Part shown: positions 36,055-44,500 of the stretch, piece after piece
Numbering within the stretch: the first letter of the stretch is position 1
Layout of the letters: every line of letters starts with the position of its first letter
The notes under the pieces: generated by a model
What the model saw: the letters and a program-made list of their open reading frames with translations, nothing else
Told to the model about the DNA's origin: nothing
Database searches by the model: none
Position numbers and translations under genes: made by a program
NCBI RefSeq assembly: GCF_900176375.1
Contig: NZ_FWYF01000003.1
Location: forward strand, 558,001 to 622,000
DNA from: Reichenbachiella faecimaris
GTDB taxonomy: Bacteria; Bacteroidota; Bacteroidia; Cytophagales; Cyclobacteriaceae
Direction: 5' to 3'
Length of the DNA stretch: 64,000 nucleotides

Positions 36055-36465
36055 TCAATAAAAAGGAACAGCAACTGTCGTTTCACTGCCGTCGTCTGTA
36101 TTGAATAGATAAATGTTGATTCCGGAGGTATTGGACGATACTTCAATTTCATAAGATCCAATACTATATACGCCATCTTGAAGAGTACCCTCCCCAAAAG
36201 CGTCACTGACTAATTGTCTAGACAACAAACTTAATACTTGCCGATTGAGGTTCTCTTCAAAATTATCGATCCCAGTTCCGAATGGGTCGTTAGCATTAGC
36301 CTCATCGTATTGATTCTGCTCCTGTGCTGAGCTAAGCAGCCAATTGTAATTAAATGTATCTCCTCCAAAAGCTGGGTTGATGGGTTTGTAGACAAAGTCT
36401 TGGGCATATAGTTGTGTAGAACAATACACAAGACACAGTGCATAGAAAAGTTTAAATAGGTTCAT
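36055..36465 (-). CDS. csgF: CsgF-type curli assembly factor
   Basis: 136 residues with a signal peptide (LCLVYCSTQLYAQ). The CsgF hallmark is at the mature N-terminus: DFVYKPINPAFGGDTFNYNWLLSSAQEQNQ, the part that inserts into the CsgG pore in E. coli. It couples export to nucleation at the surface. Located between csgE (13-bp gap) and csgG, in the order seen in other Bacteroidota loci. Confidence 0.92.
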   Translation of the reverse strand: MNLFKLFYALCLVYCSTQLYAQDFVYKPINPAFGGDTFNYNWLLSSAQEQNQYDEANANDPFGTGIDNFEENLNRQVLSLLSRQLVSDAFGEGTLQDGVYSIGSYEIEVSSNTSGINIYLFNTDDGSETTVAVPFY

Positions 36466-36478
36466 GTTTCAAGCCATT

Positions 36479-36904
36479 TTAATAAATCCCTGTTCCCGAC
36501 ATGTCTTCACCTTGTAATTCACGAAGAACCTCTTCATAACTTACAATATGGCGCCTGACATATCTGCTGGCATAGTCCGAAAGACTTACCAAACTTTCAT
36601 AGCTGGGCTGTAAAATGTTCTCAAAAACAAGTAGTTCATTTACATAAACCTGAACTTGCGTGCTATTCGCTCGTGCTGGCCGCTCTTTTATATAGATGGT
36701 AAAGAATCCATCCACCTCAGGCCAAATCCATTGTGAATAAAATATTTCGTAAAAATCATGACCACTTTTTGAAAGTGACTGATCTACGATCAATTCATCA
36801 ATTTCCACTAATAAATTGCCATCTAGTTCATCTTCAATCTGAGCTAAAGTCTGAAAAGAAAGTAGACTAAATGTAAGCGTGCCAATTAGTAAGTGGATTG
36901 ACAT
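36479..36904 (-). CDS. csgE: CsgE-type curli assembly factor
   Basis: 141 residues with a signal peptide. LVEIDELIVDQSLSKSGHDFYEIFYSQW and FTIYIKERPARANSTQVQVYVN match CsgE, the periplasmic cap that feeds curlin to CsgG. It is the first gene of the minus-strand curli-like operon, so its promoter should lie in 36905-37113. A TAGTTTTG box on that strand at 37066-37073 lacks a -33 partner. Confidence 0.88.
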   Translation of the reverse strand: MSIHLLIGTLTFSLLSFQTLAQIEDELDGNLLVEIDELIVDQSLSKSGHDFYEIFYSQWIWPEVDGFFTIYIKERPARANSTQVQVYVNELLVFENILQPSYESLVSLSDYASRYVRRHIVSYEEVLRELQGEDMSGTGIY

Positions 36905-37113
36905 GAGTAGTTAATGTTATGAACAAAAAATTAGATTTCCAACGCCCTAAGGATTAATTAATAGATAGTTTATATTAAAAAAATGGATATATAAAATTTA
37001 TTATATTCATTCAGCTGATAGTTCAATTTAAAAAAAAATCGAATGATTATAACGCCATTATTTAGCAAAACTAATTGTGATGCTTTTGTGTTAAATTATA
37101 GTAAATAGATGTT

Positions 37114-37506
37114 ATGAAATTTCACACAAGAAAATGGGTAAAACCTGAAGATCTTAATCCCAATCAAACCCTATTTGGGGGTAAACTACTCGCATGGATT
37201 GATGAAGAGGCTGCCTTATATGGTGCAATCCAATTGGAAAACAAAAAGGTAGTGACCAAGTTTATGTCAGAGATTAATTTTTTGAGCTCAGCTCGTCAGG
37301 GTGATATTGTTGAAATAGGCATAGAACCAATCAAGTTTGGCCGTACTTCGTTAGTGCTAAATTGTGAAGTGAGAAATAAAATGACGCATGAAACTATCAT
37401 TACAGTTGAAAGAATTGTCTTGGTCAACATAGGAGAAAATGGAAAACCAGCCCCTCATGGAAAGACTCAGATTGAATACGTCAAAGATCGACTAGAGAAT
37501 AATTAA
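37114..37506 (+). CDS. Hotdog-fold acyl-CoA thioesterase (YciA-like)
   Basis: 130 residues. The catalytic-helix motif FGGKLLAWIDEEAA (Asp) and VTKFMSEINFLSSARQGDIVE fit the YciA/BACH type of acyl-CoA hydrolase, which cleaves acyl-CoA to free acid and CoA in the cytoplasm. Divergent from csgE. Its stop abuts the stop of the PhnA-like gene with no gap. Confidence 0.88.
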   Translation: MKFHTRKWVKPEDLNPNQTLFGGKLLAWIDEEAALYGAIQLENKKVVTKFMSEINFLSSARQGDIVEIGIEPIKFGRTSLVLNCEVRNKMTHETIITVERIVLVNIGENGKPAPHGKTQIEYVKDRLENN

Positions 37507-38082
37507 TTACTTCTTTACAAACTTTGTTAAAATAATTATGTGCTGACCATTGACCTTGCCTTCTATATGTTCAGGGTTGTCATGGGTGAGCGTTATGTTT
37601 CTAACGGCTGTACCACGTTTGGCTATGAAGTTTGCACCTTTCACATTTAGGTCTTTGATAAGCACCACGCTGTCGCCAGCTGTTAAGATTGCGCCGTTAC
37701 TATCTTTGTGGACTATTTTGTCGGCTTCATTTTCGCCTTGATCTGTGGCTCTGGCCCATGCTAATGTGTCATCATCCAAATAGAGCATATCCAGTAAATC
37801 CTGTGGCCAACCTTCTGCTCGAAGCCTGTTCAGCATACGCCAAGCTAAAACCTGAACTGCAGGATTAGTATTCCACATGCTGTCATTAAGGCAACGCCAG
37901 TGATTGGTATCAGTTTGATCTGGATAATCTATTTGAGTTTGGCAGGTGACGCACAGGTACGTACACTGATCAGATGAATCACCAGGTTTTGGAGCAACAG
38001 TATAAACCAACAATTCATCCGGTGAGGTGCAAAGCTCGCATTTGGATTCACTTCTTTGCTGAAGTTCTTTTTCTATACTCAC
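37507..38082 (-). CDS. PhnA/YjdM-family protein
   Basis: 191 residues. An N-terminal zinc-ribbon-like part (CELCTSPDELLVY ... LCVTCQTQI) precedes the typical C-terminal PhnA domain: VHKDSNGAILTAGDSVVLIKDLNVKGANFIAKRGT. It was named for phosphonate use, but its biochemical role is unsettled and no phn genes are nearby. Stop-to-stop with the thioesterase gene. Confidence 0.88.
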   Translation of the reverse strand: MSIEKELQQRSESKCELCTSPDELLVYTVAPKPGDSSDQCTYLCVTCQTQIDYPDQTDTNHWRCLNDSMWNTNPAVQVLAWRMLNRLRAEGWPQDLLDMLYLDDDTLAWARATDQGENEADKIVHKDSNGAILTAGDSVVLIKDLNVKGANFIAKRGTAVRNITLTHDNPEHIEGKVNGQHIIILTKFVKK

Positions 38083-38092
38083 GGTAGTTGAG

Positions 38093-39160
38093 TTAATCGA
38101 ATTTCTTTCTTTTTGTAATCGCCATTGCCTTTAGGATAAATCCTGGCAAAGGTTTGTGCGGGTCGCGGTTTTTGAGTTTGATGCTCCAATTGATTTTTTT
38201 AATCAGCGGTACTTTATGCGTCTCCACAAATTCTATCAGTGTTCCATCATTGTCTTCAATGTAGCCCCAGTGTCCATTGGCATCTCCCATGTCGAAGTGC
38301 TCTGAACTGAGTACTTGAAATGGGTAATTTTTTTCTTTACATTCTTCTACCAACGCATTCATATTGCGGATGTCGAAGCAGAGATGTATGAAACCCACAT
38401 CGCCCCAGAACCGTCCTTCAAAAAGCGTCTTAGGGGTTCGGTCTAGTGCTTGGATGAGTTCAATTTGCCCATCTCCAAGCAAAGGGTAAAACCCCCCTGT
38501 GCGATCCTTTTTGTGAGTCAGTAAGATTCTTCTGAATTTGCCTTCGCCGTTGTTTAGTCCTTTGAGGTCCTCAAATGTCCCAGTTTCATCATATACTATT
38601 TGATCGTAACCCAAGATATCTGAGTAGAGTTTCAAAGATTGATCTATATCCGAAACGCCAAGCGTAGCCCCACATATACCTCCGACATCAAACTTGGATT
38701 TCTTGAGCCATGAATCAAATTCCTTTATTTGTAGAATATTGTCCCAAGGATCTTTGATGTAAAATCCTTTGGAGCCGTCAGCTTCTTCATTAATTGGAGT
38801 GCAAATTGTTACTCCTTTGCCTTTTAGTCGATCGTAACTCGCTTGAATATTTTGGGATTTAATTTTGGCAATATTGATTCCTAAATCACCAAGTTGTACC
38901 GGTTCCTCTATAGTAAGTGGTGTACGCCCGGTATGTTGCCAGATTTCATATCCGCTACCCCCTTGTGCATTCATGGCGAGAATGGCTCTTTTGGCACGTG
39001 GCTCACCGCCCATGTATTTGGCCATAAAAGTGGCTTCATTGTTGTCATCGAAAATGCACAAATCTGCCCCTAGAGTTTTGGCATACCATTCGAATCCCTT
39101 TTCGGCATCATCTACTCCTACACCAATTTGCTGAATCCCATATATTAATTTACCATCCAT
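38093..39160 (-). CDS. Two-domain VOC (glyoxalase/dioxygenase fold) protein
   Basis: About 355 residues from the ATG at 39160 (MDGKLIYGIQQIGVGV). Upstream in-frame ATGs at 39166 and 39208 add few or poorly conserved residues. Two VOC modules can be traced: residues 1-150 (IGVGVDDAEKGFEWYAKTLGADL ... KGFYIKDPWDNILQI) and 160-320 (LGVSDIDQSLKLYSDILGYDQ ... IHLCFDIRN ... GYIEDNDGTLIEFVE). The second keeps His and Glu in metal-site positions. Substrate unknown. Confidence 0.8.
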   Translation of the reverse strand: MDGKLIYGIQQIGVGVDDAEKGFEWYAKTLGADLCIFDDNNEATFMAKYMGGEPRAKRAILAMNAQGGSGYEIWQHTGRTPLTIEEPVQLGDLGINIAKIKSQNIQASYDRLKGKGVTICTPINEEADGSKGFYIKDPWDNILQIKEFDSWLKKSKFDVGGICGATLGVSDIDQSLKLYSDILGYDQIVYDETGTFEDLKGLNNGEGKFRRILLTHKKDRTGGFYPLLGDGQIELIQALDRTPKTLFEGRFWGDVGFIHLCFDIRNMNALVEECKEKNYPFQVLSSEHFDMGDANGHWGYIEDNDGTLIEFVETHKVPLIKKINWSIKLKNRDPHKPLPGFILKAMAITKRKKFD

Positions 39161-39432
39161 GCCCATAGCATTAACAATTAACAAAAAAAGAAAAGGCAAA
39201 TTAGGCAAAATTTCTGTTTAGTCTGTCTTGATTTTCATCATTCTGTCGGGTTGAACATATTTTTGTTTTTATCCGAACGATCAATTATTTGTCAACTCAA
39301 TTCTGTCTGCTTCCTAGCGATTAATACGTTAGTTGAATTTCATAAGAATCGCTTTATACCTTGAATAAAGCCTATTTTTTGTTAATGTAGGACTAGGTGT
39401 ATTATATTTAGCGCATACTAAACCTGACTGAT

Positions 39433-39795
39433 ATGCCTAGAATAAGCGTTATTAATGAAAAAGATAAAACAGTAGTATTTACAGATTTGGCAAATTTGAA
39501 TACGGAAGAAGCACCTGAGGTGATGGATGAGGCTGTAAGGGTCATTTCGAAGTTTCCGCACAAATCTGTCCTGTCATTGGTGGATATGACTGGTATGAGA
39601 TTTAATAAAGGAGTGATCGAAAAAGTGACGGAGATAGCTCGCAAAAATGAACCCTATGTCAAGGTTACTGCTATTGTAGGATTGAATTCTGTAGCCAAAC
39701 TTATTGCCAAGTCGGTAATCAAATTAACAGGACGAAACACGGTTTTGTTTGACCAGTTTGACGAAGCAAAAGCGTGGCTTCTTACTCAAGAATAA
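39433..39795 (+). CDS. STAS/SpoIIAA-like small protein
   Basis: 120 residues with the alternating strand-helix pattern of the STAS/SEC14-like SpoIIAA family: KTVVFTDLANLNTEEAPEVMDEAV, SVLSLVDMTGMRFNKGVIEKV, KVTAIVGLNSVAKLIAKSVIKL, NTVLFDQFDEAKAWL. Such proteins are usually small regulators or lipid-binding domains; the partner is unknown. The next gene starts 11 bp later. Confidence 0.7.
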   Translation: MPRISVINEKDKTVVFTDLANLNTEEAPEVMDEAVRVISKFPHKSVLSLVDMTGMRFNKGVIEKVTEIARKNEPYVKVTAIVGLNSVAKLIAKSVIKLTGRNTVLFDQFDEAKAWLLTQE

Positions 39796-39806
39796 AATAA
39801 AAAAGA

Positions 39807-40391
39807 GTGAATAGATATTTTTTTTGTTTCACGCTATGCTTTTGGCAAATTCAAAATATGTGTGCTCAAGAAATTGAAATTAGTCAATACCTGATCCGTC
39901 AAGAGCAAATAATTATCCATGGGAGTACAAATATCAACAGATTCGAATGCAAACTGGACTTGAATGAAGTGATAGACACATTTCAAGTAGAAGTCATAGA
40001 ATTCAATGGAAATTTCAATTTTTCTGGGTTGACATTGAACATTCCGATAGATGATTTTGCTTGCAACAATCGAATAATGACAGCTGAGTTTAGAGAATTG
40101 CTCAGATCAGAAGTGCATCCCTATCTCAATTTGAATATTGAACAAGCTGAGCATATTGACCGCAATAAGTTGCGAATGGTGGCCGACCTAACAGTGTCTG
40201 ATACCCGGAATAATGAACTCATTCAGGATTGCTTTATTGACGTATCCGGAAAGGAATTGGTTTTGGGTGGCATGCATCGTGTGTATTTGGAATCTTACAA
40301 TTTGGAACCACCAAGGAAGTTTCTTGGTGCAGTTGTAGTAAGAAATGAGCTAGACATTTCATTTGAAGTGATTTTGGAGAAGCAAAAATGA
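39807..40391 (+). CDS. YceI-like secreted protein
   Basis: 194 residues with a GTG start. The signal peptide ends NMCAQ. The mature part has YceI-type strands: IHGSTNINRFECKL, GLTLNIPIDDFACNNRIMTAEF, LLRSEVHPYLNLNIE. YceI proteins are lipocalin-like polyisoprenoid-binding periplasmic proteins. It is more diverged than the YceI protein at 41742-42278, from which it is separated by a porin gene on the other strand. Confidence 0.72.
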   Translation: MNRYFFCFTLCFWQIQNMCAQEIEISQYLIRQEQIIIHGSTNINRFECKLDLNEVIDTFQVEVIEFNGNFNFSGLTLNIPIDDFACNNRIMTAEFRELLRSEVHPYLNLNIEQAEHIDRNKLRMVADLTVSDTRNNELIQDCFIDVSGKELVLGGMHRVYLESYNLEPPRKFLGAVVVRNELDISFEVILEKQK

Positions 40392-40442
40392 CAAGAGCCA
40401 CATACATATTGAGACTCTTGTCACCCAACTGCTATCTAACGA

Positions 40443-41729
40443 TTAGAAGCTTATTGCCGCTTCGATCACGAATCCTTTGAACTCAAATCCGTCAAATTGT
40501 GTGTTGCCTTCATAACCTTCACCACCATAAGTTTGATTTACGTATTCTAGTTTGGTGATTACATTTTTAGTTAGGAACCATCCACCTCCAATATTGAATC
40601 TTTTGATTTCTAAATCTGGAGCTCCATCAATAGTATTTCCTTTGACCATGTTATAACGACCACCAAGGTAGAACTGATCATTTTGTCCTAGCCGATAGAT
40701 GGCTTCTCCTGCTACTTGAGTCATAGATCCTTCACCTGTGGCGCTACCACTTGCTATTTCATAAATACCAAAGAACTCCAGACCTTTGTATTTAACGAAT
40801 GGATTGATTTGAATAGCGGTTAATTTCGTGAATCTTGCGTTGAATCTGCCTCCAAAATCACTAGAAGCAGTGACAATGTTACCAGTACCATCGTCGTACA
40901 TATAGTCAGTGACGTGATAGTATCTAGCCCCTGCTCGGTCTCCACCGTAAAGCCAAGTGCCTGTTGTGGTTCCTTTGTTGATATACCAAGAGCCAGTTAA
41001 ACGTAACCTTAAATCATCATTGATTTGATTGTCGTAACCAAGTTTACCAAAGAAAGAAACTTTGTTATCAGAATTATCATTGACCGTTACGTTTTGGTTC
41101 AATTTGCCATTAGTAAAGCCTAATACACCAATCAGGCCATTTTTCTGAAGATTAACTTCAAAAAAAGCTTCTGTAGAAAAGGCATCCATGATGTAGTTGC
41201 CAACAAACGGATTGTAGGTAGCACGAGCATTATCTGTTCTTCTGAAATGAGCGTCACCATAATTGAATTCATCCATACCTACTCTGATGGCCGCTATTTC
41301 CATCAAACCAGAAAGAAAGCCATCACTGATGAAGTTTAGGTTGTCCATTTGCATGTAACCACCTTTTACCCAAGACTCTTCGTGGTGTCTAGCAGACAGG
41401 TAAGTTCTCAAATGTATTCTCAGACCATCTTCTAATTGCACATCTAAATTTAAGTTGGCAGTAGGAAGGTTTAGGTTAGAACCAAGCTCTGTCAAATTAT
41501 CTGCGTCATTGGATTGGTTGATGCTTTGAAATTGCATGGCAAAATCACCTCCTATTTTTACTTTTAATCCTTCATATACTACGGTATCTGTTTTTGATGT
41601 TTCAAATACGTTTAACCCTAGCTGTCCGTCAGGTCTATAATACTGTATTGATGTTTGTGCAAAACTTGGTGTCACCAAGAAGATTGTTATTGCTAAAACA
41701 AAGAAATTTAATTTTTGAGATGTTTTCAT
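40443..41729 (-). CDS. Porin-type outer-membrane beta-barrel
   Basis: 428 residues with a signal peptide (LAITIFLVTPSFAQ). The mature chain is a run of amphipathic strands and short turns, ends with Phe (AAISF), and has segments such as LRIHLRTYLSARHHEES, RNIGGGWFLTKN-like turns and LEYVNQTYGGEG. It looks like the porin-type barrels common beside YceI genes in Bacteroidota. It starts 12 bp after the YceI gene on the same strand. Solute unknown. Confidence 0.8.
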   Translation of the reverse strand: MKTSQKLNFFVLAITIFLVTPSFAQTSIQYYRPDGQLGLNVFETSKTDTVVYEGLKVKIGGDFAMQFQSINQSNDADNLTELGSNLNLPTANLNLDVQLEDGLRIHLRTYLSARHHEESWVKGGYMQMDNLNFISDGFLSGLMEIAAIRVGMDEFNYGDAHFRRTDNARATYNPFVGNYIMDAFSTEAFFEVNLQKNGLIGVLGFTNGKLNQNVTVNDNSDNKVSFFGKLGYDNQINDDLRLRLTGSWYINKGTTTGTWLYGGDRAGARYYHVTDYMYDDGTGNIVTASSDFGGRFNARFTKLTAIQINPFVKYKGLEFFGIYEIASGSATGEGSMTQVAGEAIYRLGQNDQFYLGGRYNMVKGNTIDGAPDLEIKRFNIGGGWFLTKNVITKLEYVNQTYGGEGYEGNTQFDGFEFKGFVIEAAISF

Positions 41730-41741
41730 GATTGAAAAAGT

Positions 41742-42278
41742 TTAGCTTTTTATTAGAGTAAAATTGAATTGAATAGTTATTTCGTCTCCAGTCTTTATAG
41801 TGCCAAATACTGCTGTGGGGGGTGTGATATCATAATCTGTCATTTTTATTTTTACATTTCCATTGACGGTCGTCGTTGTATTTTGCTTGATGATTAGATT
41901 AATGGGGATGTCTTTTGACTTTCCAGCTATAGTCAGTTGTCCTGTACCAATAAGCCTGTCTTTCAGTATGTTTAGCTGACTAGAGACAAACTTTATTTCA
42001 GGATATTTGTCTTCTTTCAAGGCCTTGTAGGTATTGCCATCCATACCAGATTTCCCGCTCTTTATGGATTTTACTATGGCGGAAAACTGGATGTTATTGA
42101 TTTGATCCTCTTTTAAAATTGCCTCAACAGTGAATTCCTCTACAGTCGACTTCCAGTCATGCAAAGAGGAAGTGCCTTGTACCTCCATTGTGCTTGCACC
42201 TTTTTCAATTTTCAAGGTTTGTGCTTTACTGAAAAATGTGCAACTGCTGATAATGAATATGGTGAGTATATATTTCAT
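41742..42278 (-). CDS. YceI-family lipocalin-like protein
   Basis: 178 residues with a signal peptide (ending FFSKAQ). The family pattern is clear: MEVQGTSSLHDWKSTVEEF, IVKSIKSGKSGMDGNTYKALK, YPEIKFVSSQL, GTGQLTIAGKSKDIPINLII, and FGTIKTGDEITIQFNFTLI at the end. Binds isoprenoid or amphipathic lipids in the periplasm in known cases. First gene of a two-gene operon with the porin. Confidence 0.92.
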   Translation of the reverse strand: MKYILTIFIISSCTFFSKAQTLKIEKGASTMEVQGTSSLHDWKSTVEEFTVEAILKEDQINNIQFSAIVKSIKSGKSGMDGNTYKALKEDKYPEIKFVSSQLNILKDRLIGTGQLTIAGKSKDIPINLIIKQNTTTTVNGNVKIKMTDYDITPPTAVFGTIKTGDEITIQFNFTLIKS

Positions 42279-42544
42279 AATTTCTTACGTTAGAGTGATT
42301 ATTTATCTCATTTGCAATAAGCAAATCAAGTGTGCAATGACTAGATGCCCACAGTAGTGGGTCATTTCAAAATATGATTTGTGTCAGTTTGTTGAGTTGG
42401 CCTTGTGTGTAGGGATGTCAGTTTTTTAATGGAACCATTTGACCAGCCATGTAATAAATAGAGTTGTCTGTGTACTTATGATAGGTGATGGGGTCTCTGA
42501 GGCGTTATCTTAACGACAGTAATGAAAACTCAAAATAAACTCGA

Positions 42545-44452
42545 ATGAAAAAAATACTCACATGTGTGATAGCTATGGCTTTTTGCCTAGCAGCACAAGC
42601 ACTTCCAGAAGATCAATATGAATATGTCCTGGATCTCACGGTAGTAAAAGACGATAAAGTACAGGTGATTTTGACACCACCAAAGATCAAAGAGTCAGAA
42701 ACTACTTTTTATATGCCTAAGATCATTCCGGGCACTTATTCAGTGGCTGATTATGGCAGATTTATAGAAGACTTCAAAGCACTCGATAAGAAGGGGAAAG
42801 AGCTGAAAGTAGAAAAGACTTCAGTAAACTCCTGGAAAATATATAAGGCTAACAAATTGAGCCAAATCTCTTATTGGGTCAAAGACTCCTATGATAATGA
42901 TGTGGATGGACCAGGTGTTTTCGAACCTGCAGGAACCAATATTGAAGAAGGGAAGAATTTTGTGATAAACTCAGCAGGATTCTTTGGATACTTTGAAAAT
43001 ATGACTCGTTTGCCTTTTAAATTTAATGTGGTTCGTGACTCCAAAATGTATGGGTCAACTGGCTTGGTTGCTTTGAGCACAGGAATATCTATGGACACTA
43101 GTCTGGATTTAAGTGAGATAAATTTAGAAACGTCTGAGGCAGAAGTGGATACTTATCTGACCGAGAGTTATGATCATTTGGTGGATAATCCCTTGATGTA
43201 TTGCGAACCAGATACGAGCATAGTAAATGTGGCAGGAGCGGAAGTATTGATATCCACTTATTCGCCAGGTCAGATAGTAAAGTCTGAAGAGGTAAAAGGT
43301 GCAATTGAGCAAATACTAATGGCTCAAAAAGAATATTTGGGAGGTGAATTGCCCGTGGACAAATATGCTTTCATCTGCTATTTTACAGAACGCCCAGTTA
43401 GGTCAATAGGCGCTTTAGAGCATTCCTATTCTTCGCTTTACTCAATGAGAAACCAACCCATACAGACCATGATCGGTATGTTCAATCGTTTTGCAGCGCA
43501 TGAGTTTTTTCATATCGTAACGCCACTTAATATCCATTCTCAGGAGATTCACCAGTTTGATTTTAATGAGCCCAAGATGTCAAAACATCTTTGGCTATAC
43601 GAAGGGATTACTGAGTTCTTTGCTGGTAATGTGCAAGTGAAGTATGACATTCTAACACCAGAAGATTATCTGCAGGCATTGCAAGGTAAGATGGTCAATG
43701 CATCAACTAGGTTTAATGATTCTCTGGCTTTTACTGATTTGAGTAAATATACTTTAGATAAATATTCAGATCAATATGGCAATGTTTATGAAAAAGGAGC
43801 TTTGATAGGTATGTGTTTAGATCTAAAATTAAGGAGCTTGTCAGGTGGATCGTATGGTGTGCAAAATATGATGTTTGATTTGGCTGAGAAGTTTGGAAAG
43901 GATCAGGCGTTCGATGACGAAGACTTGTTCGACATTATCACAGAGATGACTTACCCAGAAGTACGTGAGTTTTTCGCCACTTACGTGGAAGGTACCATGC
44001 CGCTTCCCTATGCCGAATTTTTAGCTTTGGCTGGTGTAGACTACCGTCCCTCCGAGCAGAGAAAGGAAATTAGCATGGGCATGCCACAAGGAACAATTGG
44101 CTATAATCCAGAGACCAGTCGCATATTTATTGCCAATGAAGAAGCCTTGAATGAGTTTGGAAGAGCTTTTGGATTAAAAAATAACGATGTGTTAGTAGGT
44201 ATTAATGGAAATGAGATACCTTTGAGAGGTATAGGGGCATTCTTGCAGGGTGTGAGAGAAGAAATGAAGGTGGGGGATGAGATTACCTATACTGTGATGA
44301 GACAGGGAGAAGACGGCTCGGAATCTAAAGTAGATCTGACCACAGAGATTGTTGAAGTAGATGTTGAGTACATGCACGTGCTCACATTGAATGAGGAACC
44401 TACCAAGTCACAAATGGCCGTCAGAAATGGCTGGCTAACCAAAGGCGAATAA
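42545..44452 (+). CDS. M61-family (glycyl-aminopeptidase-type) metalloprotease with PDZ domain
   Basis: 635 residues with a signal peptide (CVIAMAFCLAAQA). The N-terminal beta domain of M61 is seen in TFYMPKIIPGTYSVADYGRFI. The zinc motif HEFFH is at residues 319-323, with the downstream Glu in WLYEGITEFFAG. A C-terminal PDZ-like part contains FGLKNNDVLVGINGNEIPL. Expected to be a periplasmic or secreted aminopeptidase. A terminator follows 15 bp after its stop. Confidence 0.9.
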   Translation: MKKILTCVIAMAFCLAAQALPEDQYEYVLDLTVVKDDKVQVILTPPKIKESETTFYMPKIIPGTYSVADYGRFIEDFKALDKKGKELKVEKTSVNSWKIYKANKLSQISYWVKDSYDNDVDGPGVFEPAGTNIEEGKNFVINSAGFFGYFENMTRLPFKFNVVRDSKMYGSTGLVALSTGISMDTSLDLSEINLETSEAEVDTYLTESYDHLVDNPLMYCEPDTSIVNVAGAEVLISTYSPGQIVKSEEVKGAIEQILMAQKEYLGGELPVDKYAFICYFTERPVRSIGALEHSYSSLYSMRNQPIQTMIGMFNRFAAHEFFHIVTPLNIHSQEIHQFDFNEPKMSKHLWLYEGITEFFAGNVQVKYDILTPEDYLQALQGKMVNASTRFNDSLAFTDLSKYTLDKYSDQYGNVYEKGALIGMCLDLKLRSLSGGSYGVQNMMFDLAEKFGKDQAFDDEDLFDIITEMTYPEVREFFATYVEGTMPLPYAEFLALAGVDYRPSEQRKEISMGMPQGTIGYNPETSRIFIANEEALNEFGRAFGLKNNDVLVGINGNEIPLRGIGAFLQGVREEMKVGDEITYTVMRQGEDGSESKVDLTTEIVEVDVEYMHVLTLNEEPTKSQMAVRNGWLTKGE

Positions 44453-44466
44453 CCTCAATTTACCAT

Positions 44467-44500
44467 AAGCATCGAACTTCACAGTTCGGTGCTTTTTTTA
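44467..44500 (+). terminator. Intrinsic terminator after the M61 peptidase gene
   Basis: A 12-bp stem with one G-T wobble (44467-44478 with 44483-44494), 4-nt loop, then a run of T to 44499. It overlaps the end of the convergent OmpA-like gene. Confidence 0.88.

Noticed and set aside
36905-37113. Riboswitch or CsgD-type operator in the csgE/thioesterase divergent region
   Set aside because: I saw no conserved structure or paired operator, only AT-rich sequence and one unpaired -7-like box.
40389-40423. Hairpin (TGACAAGAG/CTCTTGTCA) between convergent genes as a terminator
   Set aside because: The 9-bp arms are exact but the loop is 17 nt and there is no T-run on either strand, so I did not list it as a terminator.
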